From assembly GCA_035690885.1 (NCBI GenBank), contig DASSKC010000109.1, positions 1 to 46,300 of the forward strand: a stretch of DNA of 46,300 nucleotides, given 5' to 3'. This DNA is from Oleiagrimonas sp035690885. GTDB lineage: Bacteria > Pseudomonadota > Gammaproteobacteria > Xanthomonadales > Rhodanobacteraceae. The translations under genes and the position numbers were made by a program. The notes beneath the pieces were generated by a model. The model was not told the origin of the DNA. It was given only the letters and a program-made list of their open reading frames with translations, and did not search any database. Shown in pieces: positions 1-8,193 of the stretch (within the stretch, counting starts at the first letter, position 1; each line of letters starts with the position of its first letter).

Positions 1-68
1 ACACGGCACCGAGCCAGTTCGACCTCATGGGTCGTTACTGGTGGGGCCGCTTGACCTTCACCTTCTGA
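1..68 (+). CDS. TonB-dependent receptor, C-terminal end only (5' truncated by window edge)
   Basis: The frame ending in TGA at 66-68 reads TAPSQFDLMGRYWWGRLTFTF. Its last 16 residues closely match the C-terminus of the complete TonB-dependent receptor at 13764-16724 (FDLMGRYYWTRVTVSF), including the terminal aromatic residue typical of outer-membrane beta-barrels. It is therefore the last strand of a paralogous receptor whose body lies upstream of the window. A strong terminator follows 23 bp after the stop. The substrate cannot be told from this fragment; its position next to a prolyl-type peptidase and hydroxyproline genes suggests peptide uptake, which is inference. Confidence 0.75.
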   Translation, partial: TAPSQFDLMGRYWWGRLTFTF

Positions 69-91
69 TCATCGGGTGAAGTGATCTTGAA

Positions 92-124
92 GGGCCGCGC
101 GACTTTGTCGCGCGGCCCTTTTTT
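92..124 (+). terminator. Rho-independent terminator after the partial TonB receptor
   Basis: A perfect 12-bp stem (GGGCCGCGCGAC / GTCGCGCGGCCC) with a TTT loop is followed by six T residues. It lies just downstream of the receptor stop codon and upstream of the peptidase promoter region. Confidence 0.9.
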
Positions 125-144
125 AACGCGCCAATCCGGCAAAA

Positions 145-164
145 TCCGCATGCTTGGTGCGCAA
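145..164 (+). promoter_or_regulatory. Candidate PAS-AraC operator, site 1 (S9 peptidase promoter)
   Basis: The sequence fits TCCGCAT-N9-GCAA. The same spaced pattern occurs at 3450-3469, 7196-7215 (GTAA) and 13402-13421, each in front of a gene of the hydroxyproline/peptide locus. It ends 68 bp before the chosen GTG start of the peptidase. Binding by the regulator encoded at 2682-3380 is inference. This copy lacks the left TGC arm seen at the other three. Confidence 0.5.
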
Positions 165-232
165 TGATGCCTATACAGGCGGACCTCATGCTGTATACGG
201 TTCATGATCCTTTCATGAATCCGGAGACTGTC

Positions 233-2575
233 GTGGGGAATCGGCGCTTGGTGTATCTGCTTACGTTGCTGTGCCTGCTGGTGGTCAGCGTACCGGTGAT
301 GGCCACGCAACTGACGCCGCAGGACTACCGTGACGCGTTGACCCTGCGTGACCGCTGGAAGTACCTGACGCGCGATGTCGCGTTCCCGGCGCACTGGGTC
401 GGCAAGACCCATGATTTCGTGTATCGCAAGACCGTCGAGGGTGGTTTCGCCTTCATCCGCGAAAATGCCGACACCGGCGCCAAGACGCGCGCGTTCGACC
501 AGGCCGGCGTGGCCAGGGCACTGGGTGCGGCGCGCGATGCGCAATACGACGCCTTGCGCCTGCCGTTCAAGACCTTCACCTACGCCAACGACGGCCAGTC
601 CATCGATTTTGATATCCATTACGTCGGCTGGCGCTGTGCGGTCGATGGCAGCCATTGTGTCAAGCGTCCGCGCACGCATCGACCGCGTGGATTCGGCGTG
701 GTGCGTGATCTGCGCTATCCGGCCAACAACACGCCGCACGTTTCGCCCGATGGTCGCTGGGAAGCGTTCGTGAAAGACCACGACCTGGTGGTCCGCTCGC
801 GCGCCACCGGGGAGACGCGCATGCTCAGCCATGACGGGTCGGCGAAGGATTTTTACGATCCGGAATCCATCCACTGGTCGCCGGATTCGAAAAAGCTGGT
901 GATCTACCAGGTCAAGCCCGGCTACGCGCGTTTCGTCACGCGTGTGCTGTCCGCACCCGACGACCAGCTGCAGCCGGAAGTCCGCAAGCAGCTGTATCCC
1001 AAGCCCGGCGACCGCGTCGACATCGAGCAGCCGGTGCTATTCCATGTGCAAAGCGGCGAGGCGATTCATGTCGACACCACGCTGTTTCCCAATCCGTACA
1101 AGCTGCGCGACCTGCACTGGCGTGCCGACAGCCGGACGTTTGCGTTCGAGTACGACCAGCGCGGCTTCCAGCACGTGCGCATCATCGAGGTCGACGCCGA
1201 TACCGGCGCGGCGCGGGTACAGCTTTCCGAGGATGCCGATACCTTCGTCAACGTGCTGTTCGGCGGTGTCTACTGGCACGACGTGGGTGGCCTGGGCAAA
1301 CAGATCATCTGGATGTCCGAACGCGATGGCTGGCAACACCTGTACCTGATCGACGGCGACACCGGCAAAGTCATCAACCAGATCACCCATGGCGACTGGG
1401 TGGTGCGCAAGGTGTTGCACGTGGACGATGCCAAGCGGCAGATCTGGTTTGCCGCCAACGGCATGGACCCGGACGAGGACCCGTACTACGTCCATGTCTA
1501 CCGCATCAATTTCGACGGCACCGGGCTGACGCCGTTGACGCCGGTGCGTGCGTACCACGACGTCGCGTTTTCACACGACATGAAGTATTACGTCGACACC
1601 TATTCGCGTGTCGACCTGCCCAACGTCGCCGAGCTGCACCGCACCGCCGACGGTTCGCTGGTGCGCACCATCGCCACGGGCGATATCTCGCGCCTGCTGG
1701 CGGCGGGCTACAAGCCGCCGCAGTCGTTCGTGGCCAAGGGGCGTGACGGCAAGACCGACATCTGGGGCATGATCGTCAAACCGAAGGATTTCGATCCGGA
1801 CAAGCAGTACCGTGTCATCGAGAACATCTACGCCGGCCCGCATTCCAGTTTCGTGCCGAAGAAATTCTGGCCGTTCGGTTACCACTCGTCGGGTGACGAG
1901 ATCATCGGCATGCAGGCGCAGGCCAATCTCGGTTTCATCGTGGTGCAGATCGACGGCATGGGCACGGCGCACCGCTCCAAGGCGTTCCACGACGTGGCCT
2001 GGAAAGACCTCGCCGACGCCGGGTTCCCCGATCGCATCCTCTGGCACAAGGCGGCCGCGGCGAAATTCCCGTGGTACGACATCAAGGGTGGCGTCGGCAT
2101 CTACGGCGCCTCGGCCGGCGGCCAGAACGCGATGGCGGCCCTGCTGTTCCATCCCGACTTCTACACCGTTGCGGTGGCCTACGCCGGTTGCTACGACAAC
2201 CGCATGGACAAGATCAGCTGGAACGAGCAATGGATGGGCTGGCCGGTCGACGCGAGCTACGCCAAGTCATCCGACGTCGTGAACGCGTGGCGCTTGAAGG
2301 GCCGATTGCTGCTGATCTTCGGCGAGCAGGACAGCAACGTCGATCCGTCATCCACGCTGCAGGTGGTCGATGCACTGATCAAGGCGCACAAGGATTTCGA
2401 TCTGCTCGAAGTGCCGGGCGGTGGTCACACGGTAGGCCGTTCGACCGGCCCGATCTACTATGTCGAGCGCCGCCAGTTCGGCTTTTTCGCGCATTACCTG
2501 CTTGGCCAGAAAGTGCCGGACTGGAATCGTCTGGCACCGGCGACCAAATCCCACGTCTCGGCAGAAAACATGTAG
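233..2575 (+). CDS. Exported S9 family peptidase (DPP IV-like prolyl peptidase)
   Basis: A serine peptidase of the prolyl oligopeptidase clan (S9), 780 aa from GTG 233. Members remove X-Pro type dipeptides or cleave small peptides. The N-terminus GNRRLVYLL and following leucine-rich stretch form a signal peptide ending near VMA. A beta-propeller region (about residues 30-520, with WSPDSKKL and WMSERDGWQHLYLI type blades) is followed by the alpha/beta-hydrolase domain. The catalytic triad is visible: Ser627 in GASAGG, Asp700 in GEQDSNVDP, His732 in GGGHTVG. GTG 233 is preferred because GGAG sits 6 nt upstream; in-frame ATGs at 164 and 215 lack a Shine-Dalgarno site. The TAG stop lies inside the GTAG head of the next repeat. 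It is followed by hydroxyproline catabolic genes and carries a copy of their shared upstream motif, which fits release of Pro/Hyp from peptides. Exact specificity is unproven. Confidence 0.9.
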   Translation: MGNRRLVYLLTLLCLLVVSVPVMATQLTPQDYRDALTLRDRWKYLTRDVAFPAHWVGKTHDFVYRKTVEGGFAFIRENADTGAKTRAFDQAGVARALGAARDAQYDALRLPFKTFTYANDGQSIDFDIHYVGWRCAVDGSHCVKRPRTHRPRGFGVVRDLRYPANNTPHVSPDGRWEAFVKDHDLVVRSRATGETRMLSHDGSAKDFYDPESIHWSPDSKKLVIYQVKPGYARFVTRVLSAPDDQLQPEVRKQLYPKPGDRVDIEQPVLFHVQSGEAIHVDTTLFPNPYKLRDLHWRADSRTFAFEYDQRGFQHVRIIEVDADTGAARVQLSEDADTFVNVLFGGVYWHDVGGLGKQIIWMSERDGWQHLYLIDGDTGKVINQITHGDWVVRKVLHVDDAKRQIWFAANGMDPDEDPYYVHVYRINFDGTGLTPLTPVRAYHDVAFSHDMKYYVDTYSRVDLPNVAELHRTADGSLVRTIATGDISRLLAAGYKPPQSFVAKGRDGKTDIWGMIVKPKDFDPDKQYRVIENIYAGPHSSFVPKKFWPFGYHSSGDEIIGMQAQANLGFIVVQIDGMGTAHRSKAFHDVAWKDLADAGFPDRILWHKAAAAKFPWYDIKGGVGIYGASAGGQNAMAALLFHPDFYTVAVAYAGCYDNRMDKISWNEQWMGWPVDASYAKSSDVVNAWRLKGRLLLIFGEQDSNVDPSSTLQVVDALIKAHKDFDLLEVPGGGHTVGRSTGPIYYVERRQFGFFAHYLLGQKVPDWNRLAPATKSHVSAENM

Positions 2576-2656
2576 GAGTGGCGGAAGCCGCGATCGTTGA
2601 TGCCGCAAGGTATCAATCGTGCAAGCACGCCCGATCGCGGCTTCCGCCGCTCCTAC
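2572..2656. repeat. Paired GTAG-REP element (family A), 85 bp
   Basis: Two inverted arms of about 23 nt, headed by GTAGGAG(T/C)GGCGGAAGCCGC, enclose a spacer of about 40 bp containing TGCCGCAAGGTAT. Near-identical copies lie at 7037, 11525, 18667 and 39078. The GTAG head and internal hairpin match the REP sequences served by REP-associated tyrosine transposases (known family knowledge). It sits between the convergent 3' ends of the peptidase and the AraC regulator, and its first TAG is the peptidase stop codon. Confidence 0.9.
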
Positions 2657-2681
2657 CGGTCGCTTCGAGCCAGAGCAGTTC

Positions 2682-3380
2682 TCAGCGTCGCGACATCTTG
2701 CGATAGTCGCGCGGTGTCATGCCGACGGTGGTCTTGAACTGGCGCGCGAATGCGCTCTGGTCGACGAAGCCGCAGGCCAGGCTGATCGAAGCCACCGAGT
2801 CGTCGCCTTCCAGCAACTGCATGGCCGACTCGATGCGCAGCTTGGTCAGCATTTGCTGCGGGGTGACCTGGAACACGCGACGGAAATGGCGTTCAAGCTG
2901 AGCCACCGACATGCCAGCCAATTCGGCAAGATTCGCCACGCGGATGCGCTCGGCATGGTGCGCCTGCATGTGCTGGAGCACTTCGCGCACGCGGTCATAG
3001 ACCGGGTGTCGGCCATCGGGCAGACCCAGGTCGCGAGACACACCGATCACGCCACGGATGTCCCCGCGCACGGTCAGCGGGCGCTTGAACGTGATGCACC
3101 AGCCCGAGGTGCGATTGTTGAAGATGTGTACTTCCAACTGGTTCTCGATCACGTCGCCACTCAGAACGCGTCGGTCCTGCGCCGCGTAGCCACCGCCCAT
3201 GAAGGCGGGGAACAGCTCGTCCGCGGGCTTGCCGATCACATCGCTGCGACTTTTCAGTCCAAGTCGCCGCATCAGCGTCAGGTTTGCATGGGTGTAGCGC
3301 CCGGCCGTGTCCTTGGCAAAGAACACCACATCGGGCAGGGCGTCAAACAGCGGGACCAGTTCGTCGATTTCGATCTTCAT
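2682..3380 (-). CDS. lhpR: PAS-AraC family transcriptional regulator, probable hydroxyproline regulator
   Basis: A 232-aa regulator. Residues about 5-118 read as a PAS fold (LVPLFDALPDVVFFAKDTAG start, GVIGVSRD end), a small-ligand sensor. Residues about 130-232 are the AraC DNA-binding pair of helix-turn-helix motifs (NLAELAGMSVAQLERHFRRV; SLACGFVDQSAFARQFK; ending MTPRDYRKM). I chose the ATG at 3378-3380, which begins MKIEIDEL where the PAS domain begins; the 22 residues available upstream are not PAS-like. It is divergent from the hydroxyproline epimerase gene across a 131-bp region that holds a shared motif. AraC-type LhpR controls L-hydroxyproline use in Pseudomonas; this protein has the matching position, and the name is given on that ground. 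A PAS rather than a cupin sensor domain is noteworthy. Confidence 0.8.
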   Translation of the reverse strand: MKIEIDELVPLFDALPDVVFFAKDTAGRYTHANLTLMRRLGLKSRSDVIGKPADELFPAFMGGGYAAQDRRVLSGDVIENQLEVHIFNNRTSGWCITFKRPLTVRGDIRGVIGVSRDLGLPDGRHPVYDRVREVLQHMQAHHAERIRVANLAELAGMSVAQLERHFRRVFQVTPQQMLTKLRIESAMQLLEGDDSVASISLACGFVDQSAFARQFKTTVGMTPRDYRKMSRR

Positions 3381-3439
3381 GGCGCAATGGCTTTTTTTCC
3401 GATGGCGGGGCGTGGTGGATACAGGCGGCTTCCGGACAT

Positions 3440-3469
3440 TATGCATAATTCCGCATCCTGCGCCCGCAA
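3440..3469 (+). promoter_or_regulatory. Candidate PAS-AraC operator, site 2 (lhpR/lhpA divergent promoter)
   Basis: The pattern TCCGCAT-N9-GCAA lies at 3450-3469, extended leftward by TATGCATAAT. The extended 19-mer 3440-3458 matches the site at 7186 in 15 of 19 positions. It overlaps a perfect 12-bp palindrome (ATTATGCATAAT, 3438-3449). It lies 42 bp before the epimerase ATG and 59 bp before the regulator ATG, so it could serve both promoters. Confidence 0.55.
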
Positions 3470-3511
3470 GCCTTTCTAGATTCCGCGCACGAATGGCGCC
3501 AGCATGGCGGC

Positions 3512-4453
3512 ATGCACAACATCGACTTCATCGACACGCACACCGGCGGCGAACCCACGCGCGTGGTGACTGCGGGCTTCCCCGATCTGGGTGCCGGCAG
3601 CCTTTTCGAGCGCCGGCAGCGCTTCCGCGATCAGCATGACCGCTGGCGTCGCGCCACCGTGCTCGAACCACGCGGCTCGGACACCGTGGTCGGCGCGTTG
3701 CTGGTCGATCCCGTGGATGCGCGAGCTTGTACCGGCGTGATCTTTTTCAACAACATCGGTTATCTCAACATGTGTGGCCACGGCACCATCGGCGTGGTGC
3801 GTGCGTTGCAACATCTGGGACGGATCAGCACCGGCATGCATCAGCTGGAAACGCCGGTCGGCATGATCGGTGCCGAGCTGCTGAGCGACGGTCGCGTGGC
3901 CATCGACAATGTCGAGAGCTACCGTCTTGCCGCGGATGTGGCCCTGGATGTTCCGGGTCATGGGCTGATTCATGGCGACGTGGCCTGGGGGGGCAACTGG
4001 TTTTTCATCACCCGTGACTGTCCGTACCCGTTGCAGCTGTCGCATCGGCGCGAGCTGACGGCTTACACCGAAGCCATTCGTGCGGCCATGGTCCAGGCGG
4101 GTGTCACTGGTGCCGACGGTGCCGAGATCGACCACGTCGAAATCAGTGGCGCGGACGATCGCGACGGCGTCAATGCGCGCAACTTCGTGCTTTGCCCCGG
4201 CATGGCTTACGACCGTTCACCGTGTGGCACCGGCACCAGCGCCAAGCTCGCCTGTCTGGCAGCCGACGGCAATCTGGCGCCGGGACAAACGTGGCGCCAG
4301 TCCGGCATTCTCGGCAGTCAGTTCGAAGGCAGTTATCAGCCCGGTGAACACGGCATTCGGCCGCGCATCATCGGTGCTGCCAGCGTGACGGCGCAGGGGC
4401 AATTGTTGATCGACGACAACGATCCGCTGGCCTGGGGCATCGATGTGCGATGA
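3512..4453 (+). CDS. lhpA: 4-hydroxyproline 2-epimerase (proline racemase family)
   Basis: A cofactor-independent two-base epimerase that converts trans-4-hydroxy-L-proline to cis-4-hydroxy-D-proline, the first step of bacterial hydroxyproline breakdown. It has 313 aa, normal for the family. Both catalytic cysteines are present: Cys88 in MCGHGTIG and Cys238 in SPCGTGTSAK. The N-terminal IDTHTGGEPTR is the family signature. Cys-Cys enzymes in a cluster with FAD dehydrogenase subunits and a DapA-like deaminase are hydroxyproline epimerases rather than dehydratases (which have Thr in place of the second Cys) or true proline racemases. The ATG has only a weak ribosome site. The stop overlaps the next gene start as ATGA, so it leads a tightly coupled four-gene operon. 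Confidence 0.93.
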   Translation: MHNIDFIDTHTGGEPTRVVTAGFPDLGAGSLFERRQRFRDQHDRWRRATVLEPRGSDTVVGALLVDPVDARACTGVIFFNNIGYLNMCGHGTIGVVRALQHLGRISTGMHQLETPVGMIGAELLSDGRVAIDNVESYRLAADVALDVPGHGLIHGDVAWGGNWFFITRDCPYPLQLSHRRELTAYTEAIRAAMVQAGVTGADGAEIDHVEISGADDRDGVNARNFVLCPGMAYDRSPCGTGTSAKLACLAADGNLAPGQTWRQSGILGSQFEGSYQPGEHGIRPRIIGAASVTAQGQLLIDDNDPLAWGIDVR

Positions 4454-5544
4454 GCGCGCATGAGCTGATCATCGTCGGTGCCGGAATCGTGGGTGCCGCC
4501 TGCGCCGATGTGGCCAGTGCCGAAGGCTTCAAGGTGACCGTGGTCGAGCCGGGGCCGATCGGTGGTGGCGTGACCGCGGCCGGCATGGGGCATCTCGTGT
4601 CCATGGATGCGGCGCCGTGGGAGCTGGCGTTGACGCATTACTCGCTCGGGTTGTGGGAGTCGCTGCATGACTTGCCCGGCTCCGAATACAGCCGCTGCGG
4701 CACCCTGTGGGTCGCGCGCAGCGATGCCGAGGGCGCGCACATCGCGGACAAGCAGGCGCGCCTGGCCGGTGCGGGCATCCGGGCCGAAGTCGTCGACGGT
4801 GCGCAGTTGCGTCAGCTGGAACCGGAATTGATCTCCGGACTTGCCGGCGGCCTGCTGGTGCCGGACGAGGGCGTCGTGTATCCGCCGGCGGTGGCGCGCG
4901 CGATGATTGCGCGCGCCTGTCATCGCGGCGCCACACTCGAGCGTGCGCGGGTGACCGCCGTCGGCGACCACGAGGTCACGTTGGACAGCGGGCAACACCT
5001 GCGCGGCACGGTGGTCGTTGCGGCCGGGTGTGCATTGCCGACGCTGCTTCCCGAGTTGCCGCTGCGTTTGCGCAAGGGGCACCTGGTGATCACGCAACGT
5101 TATCCCGGTACGGTTCGGCATCAACTGGTGCATCTGGGCTATGCCGACAGCGTGCACGGCAATGAAGCCAGCGTGGCGTTCAATGTCCAGCCGCGGCCGA
5201 CCGGACAATTGCTGATCGGTTCGTCGCGCGAGTACGGCCGGACCGATACCGAGGTGTCGATGCCGATGGTGCGGCGCATGTTGCGTCACACGTTCGAGTT
5301 TCTGCCCGGCGTGCGTCGGCTGAACGCGCTGCGCATCTGGACCGGCCTGCGACCGGCCAGCACGGATGGGCGGCCATACATCGGCCGGGTCGGCGCTCGC
5401 CCGGGCGTATGGGTGGCCGCCGGTCACGAGGGGCTCGGCGTGAGCACGGCACCCGGCACCGCGCGATTGCTGGTCGACCAGTTGCTGGGCCATCAACCGG
5501 CGATCGACATGCAGCCGTTCGATCCGATGCGGATGGCGGCATGA
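4450..5544 (+). CDS. lhpB: FAD-dependent D-hydroxyproline dehydrogenase, DAO-type subunit
   Basis: A 364-aa glycine-oxidase/D-amino-acid-oxidase type flavoprotein. The dinucleotide motif IIVGAGIVGAACA is at residues about 6-18 and the second FAD contact near WVAAGHEGLGVSTAPGT at the C-terminus. It oxidises cis-4-hydroxy-D-proline to a pyrroline-4-hydroxy-2-carboxylate. Start and stop both overlap neighbours by 4 bp (ATGA), indicating translational coupling with the epimerase and the small ferredoxin-like subunit. The gene order epimerase, FAD subunit, 2Fe-2S subunit, FAD/NAD subunit matches what I recall as lhpABFE of Pseudomonas aeruginosa, where the dehydrogenase is hetero-oligomeric. Similarity to HcnC of hydrogen cyanide synthase is expected, but nothing else suggests cyanide synthesis. 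Confidence 0.88.
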   Translation: MSAHELIIVGAGIVGAACADVASAEGFKVTVVEPGPIGGGVTAAGMGHLVSMDAAPWELALTHYSLGLWESLHDLPGSEYSRCGTLWVARSDAEGAHIADKQARLAGAGIRAEVVDGAQLRQLEPELISGLAGGLLVPDEGVVYPPAVARAMIARACHRGATLERARVTAVGDHEVTLDSGQHLRGTVVVAAGCALPTLLPELPLRLRKGHLVITQRYPGTVRHQLVHLGYADSVHGNEASVAFNVQPRPTGQLLIGSSREYGRTDTEVSMPMVRRMLRHTFEFLPGVRRLNALRIWTGLRPASTDGRPYIGRVGARPGVWVAAGHEGLGVSTAPGTARLLVDQLLGHQPAIDMQPFDPMRMAA

Positions 5545-5786
5545 GTACGTGCGTGCGCATCATCGTCAACGGCCGCGCGTTCGAGGTGCCCGAAGGTATC
5601 AGCGTGGCCGCCGCCATCGCCCACGCCGGCCAGCCGTTTCGACGCGCGCTGGGTGGGCAACGACGCTTCCCCCTGTGTGGCATGGGCGTGTGCTTCGAGT
5701 GTCGTGCACGCATCGATGGCGCAGCCCATCAACAGACGTGCATGGTGCCGGTACGCGCCGGCATGAAGGTGGATACCGATGACTGA
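5541..5786 (+). CDS. lhpF: Small (2Fe-2S)-binding subunit of D-hydroxyproline dehydrogenase
   Basis: An 81-aa ferredoxin-like protein of the HcnA type. It begins MSTCVRIIVNGRAFEVPEG and carries a C-x4-C-x2-C-x12-C cluster (CGMGVCFEC ... TC), the plant-type 2Fe-2S binding pattern. It passes electrons between the two flavin subunits. The start ATG 5541 overlaps the previous stop as ATGA; the longer open frame back to 5409 lies within the upstream gene and is not used. Its 3' end overlaps the next start by 8 bp. Confidence 0.88.
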   Translation: MSTCVRIIVNGRAFEVPEGISVAAAIAHAGQPFRRALGGQRRFPLCGMGVCFECRARIDGAAHQQTCMVPVRAGMKVDTDD

Positions 5787-7032
5787 ACGTTACGACGTGC
5801 TGGTCGTGGGCGCGGGTCCGGCGGGCCTGGCCGCCGTGCGGGCCGCGGCCGGGCAGGGTGCGCGCGTCGGCTTGATCGACGCGCAGGCGCGCGCAGGCGG
5901 ACAGGTATGGCGACACGATGTGCGCCATGGCGTGCCGTCGCTGGCACGGCGTCACCTTGCTGCCGCACTTGAGTCGCCGCGTGTGGACTGGTTGGCCGCT
6001 ACCCGCGTGGTGGCTGTCGAAGCCGGCGGTTTGCTGGTGGAGGATGCGCAACACGCGAGGCGCCTGGAGTACGACGCGCTGATCCTCGCCACCGGAGCAC
6101 GCGAATTGTTGTTGCCGTTTCCGGGCTGGACGCTGCCGGGCGTGACCGGTGCCGGTGGTTTGCAGGCATTGTCCAAACAAGGTTGGCCGCTGGCCGATCG
6201 GCGCGTCGTGGTGGCCGGCAGCGGACCCTTGCTGTTGGCTGTCGCTGCCACCGCGCGGCGTCACGGCGCACAGGTGCTGGGCATTCACGAACAGGCCGGA
6301 CGCGACGCCATGCTGCGTTTTGCCGGTGGTCTGTGGCGCTGGCCGTCGCGGCTGGTGCAGGCGGCGTCCTTGCGCACGCATCTTGCCGGCGTCCCGTATC
6401 GCTGGGGCAGCGTGGTGGTCGCGGCGCATGGTGACGATCGTCTTCGCGAGATCGACATTGATGGCCCGCGCGGCCGGCAACGCATCGAATGCGATCATCT
6501 GGCCGTGGGTTACGGGCTGGTTCCCGAAGTGCGTCTGGCGCGGATGCTGGGCTGTGATCTCACCCCCGAAGGCGCACACCGACGGGTCACGGTCGGCACC
6601 CGACAAGGCACCAGCGTGGCCAACGTGTACGCCGCCGGCGAGGTCTGTGGCATCGGCGGGCGCGACAGCGCCATCGTCGAAGGCGCCATCGCCGGCCACG
6701 CAGCAACGGGATCGACGACAGGCTTGGCGGCACTCGAACGTCGCCGTCGTGGCGCGCGTCGCTTTGCCGCACACCTGAGTCGCCACTTCGCGCTGGTTGC
6801 ACGGGTGCGCGAGCTGGCCGCGCCGGACACGCTGGTATGCCGTTGCGAAGACGTGCCGCTGTCGGCACTGGACGATTTTGATGATGGCCGCGCGGCCAAG
6901 CTCGCCACCCGCTGCGGCATGGGCGCATGTCAGGGACGCATCTGTGGTGCGGCGCTGGCCGAAATGGGCCGCTGCTCACCACATGGCGAGCGGCCACCCC
7001 TGTTTCCCGTGCGCCTGGAGTCGCTGGCGTAA
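5779..7032 (+). CDS. lhpE: FAD/NAD(P)-binding subunit of D-hydroxyproline dehydrogenase
   Basis: A 417-aa pyridine nucleotide-disulfide reductase-like flavoprotein (HcnB type). It has an N-terminal FAD motif VLVVGAGPAGLAAV, a second Rossmann motif around VVVAGSGPLLLAVAA, and a C-terminal BFD-like [2Fe-2S] region with CRCEDV followed by CGMGACQGRIC. Together with the two preceding gene products it makes the heteromeric dehydrogenase acting on cis-4-hydroxy-D-proline. It is the last gene of the overlapping operon; a REP pair begins 5 bp after its TAA stop and probably affects the 3' end of this transcript. Confidence 0.88.
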   Translation: MTERYDVLVVGAGPAGLAAVRAAAGQGARVGLIDAQARAGGQVWRHDVRHGVPSLARRHLAAALESPRVDWLAATRVVAVEAGGLLVEDAQHARRLEYDALILATGARELLLPFPGWTLPGVTGAGGLQALSKQGWPLADRRVVVAGSGPLLLAVAATARRHGAQVLGIHEQAGRDAMLRFAGGLWRWPSRLVQAASLRTHLAGVPYRWGSVVVAAHGDDRLREIDIDGPRGRQRIECDHLAVGYGLVPEVRLARMLGCDLTPEGAHRRVTVGTRQGTSVANVYAAGEVCGIGGRDSAIVEGAIAGHAATGSTTGLAALERRRRGARRFAAHLSRHFALVARVRELAAPDTLVCRCEDVPLSALDDFDDGRAAKLATRCGMGACQGRICGAALAEMGRCSPHGERPPLFPVRLESLA

Positions 7033-7036
7033 ATCT

Positions 7037-7121
7037 GTAGGAGCGGCGGAAGCCGCGATCGGTGATGCCGCAAGGTATGGACCGTGCGGGCACGCCCAAT
7101 CGCGGCTTCCGCCGCTCCTGC
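7037..7121. repeat. Paired GTAG-REP element (family A)
   Basis: Same structure as the copy at 2572: the left arm starts GTAGGAGCGGCGG, the spacer holds TGCCGCAAGGTAT, and the right arm ends CGCTCCTGC with one change from CTCCTAC. It lies between the lhpABFE operon and the lhpC operon, both reading rightward, and may separate their expression. Confidence 0.9.
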
Positions 7122-7185
7122 ATTCGCTTCGGACCAACGCGGCCCGAATCTTCGTCGCCACGCATGCCATCCACGGGAGGAGGTA

Positions 7186-7215
7186 TGTGCAGATTTCCGC
7201 ATGCCATGCGCGTAA
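7186..7215 (+). promoter_or_regulatory. Candidate PAS-AraC operator, site 3 (lhpC operon)
   Basis: TGTGCAGATTTCCGCATGC at 7186-7204 matches the site before the second TonB receptor (13392-13410) in 17 of 19 positions. The conserved TCCGCAT-N9-GTAA spans 7196-7215. TGCAG and CCGCA form an imperfect dyad around four A/T bases. It ends 103 bp before the lhpC start codon. Confidence 0.55.
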
Positions 7216-7318
7216 ATTGCGCAAGCCCTGAATGCGACTTTTCCTCTACGGTGGAGGACGATGCAGCGTGCCGCATGGGCAGCTTGCCTGGCACCGAACG
7301 AATGGTTGGAGTCCAAAC

Positions 7319-8179
7319 ATGAAACTAGAGGGTATTTACGTTCCACTGGTCACGCCGTTCAACGGCAATGGCGAGGTGGACGTGGCCACGCTGGAAACCC
7401 TGGTCGATGCGATGATCAACAAGGGCGTGGCCGGAATCTGCGCCTGCGGCACGACGGGTGAATATTACGCGCTGAGCGACGCCGAGCGCGTGCAGGTGCT
7501 GGAGACGGTGCATCGTGCCAGTGCCGGGCGGGTGCCGTTGATTGCCGGTATCGGCGACATGTCGACGCGGCGCTCGATCGAGCGTGCCGCCGGCGCCAAG
7601 GCGATCGGTTACGACAGCTTGCTGTTGTCGCCACCACCGTACAGCTTGCCCGATCAGGCCGGCATTCGTGCGCATTTCGAATATGTCGCCGAGCATTGCG
7701 ACTTGCCGATCATCATCTACAACTTTCCCGCGCGCACCGGTGTGAACGTCGAGTTCGACACGGTCGCTGCGCTGGCGCGGCATCCGAACATCATCGGCAT
7801 CAAGGAATCGAGTGGCGACTTCAGCCAGGCGCTGCGCATGCTGCAGGCCGACTTTGCCGATTTCAACGTCATCTGCGGTTGTGATGACCAGCCGGCCGAT
7901 TTCTTTTTCTGGGGCGGCAAGAGCTGGGTTGCCGGCGCCGCGAACGTGTTTCCGGGCGAGCAGGTCGCGTTGCATGCGGCGGCCATGGCCGGCGACTGGG
8001 ATGACGTGCGCAAGCTCATGCGCGCCATGTATCCGGCGCTGCACTCGATGGAATCGGGTGACTACAACCAGAAGGCCAAGGCCGGTTGCCTGAACGGCAC
8101 GCTGGATGTCGGTGACGTGCGCCTGCCGCTGGTACCGATGGATGCTGCCGCCAAGGATGCATTCCGCCAATTGCTTTGA
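7319..8179 (+). CDS. lhpC: Pyrroline-4-hydroxy-2-carboxylate deaminase (DapA family)
   Basis: A 286-aa class I aldolase-like enzyme of the dihydrodipicolinate synthase family. In this pathway it deaminates and dehydrates the dehydrogenase product to 2-oxoglutarate semialdehyde. The Schiff-base Lys162 is in GIKESSGD, Tyr134 in IIYNFPART, and the GTTGE motif is present. The ATG at 7319 has TTGGAG 7 nt upstream; the frame extends upstream without a better start. True DapA is excluded only by context: it is followed within 15 bp by an aldehyde dehydrogenase and preceded by hydroxyproline genes. A copy of the shared motif lies in its leader. Confidence 0.9.
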   Translation: MKLEGIYVPLVTPFNGNGEVDVATLETLVDAMINKGVAGICACGTTGEYYALSDAERVQVLETVHRASAGRVPLIAGIGDMSTRRSIERAAGAKAIGYDSLLLSPPPYSLPDQAGIRAHFEYVAEHCDLPIIIYNFPARTGVNVEFDTVAALARHPNIIGIKESSGDFSQALRMLQADFADFNVICGCDDQPADFFFWGGKSWVAGAANVFPGEQVALHAAAMAGDWDDVRKLMRAMYPALHSMESGDYNQKAKAGCLNGTLDVGDVRLPLVPMDAAAKDAFRQLL

Positions 8180-8193
8180 ACGAGGTCGAAACG

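Noticed and set aside
2572..2656. CRISPR array or tRNA-like element suggested by recurring palindromes
   Set aside because: Units are single inverted pairs scattered kilobases apart, with no regular spacers; the GTAG head and hairpin arms fit REP elements.
4450..7032. Hydrogen cyanide synthase (hcnABC)
   Set aside because: The three subunits are homologous to Hcn proteins, but the overlap with a Cys-Cys hydroxyproline epimerase and the nearby DapA-like deaminase point to D-hydroxyproline dehydrogenase.
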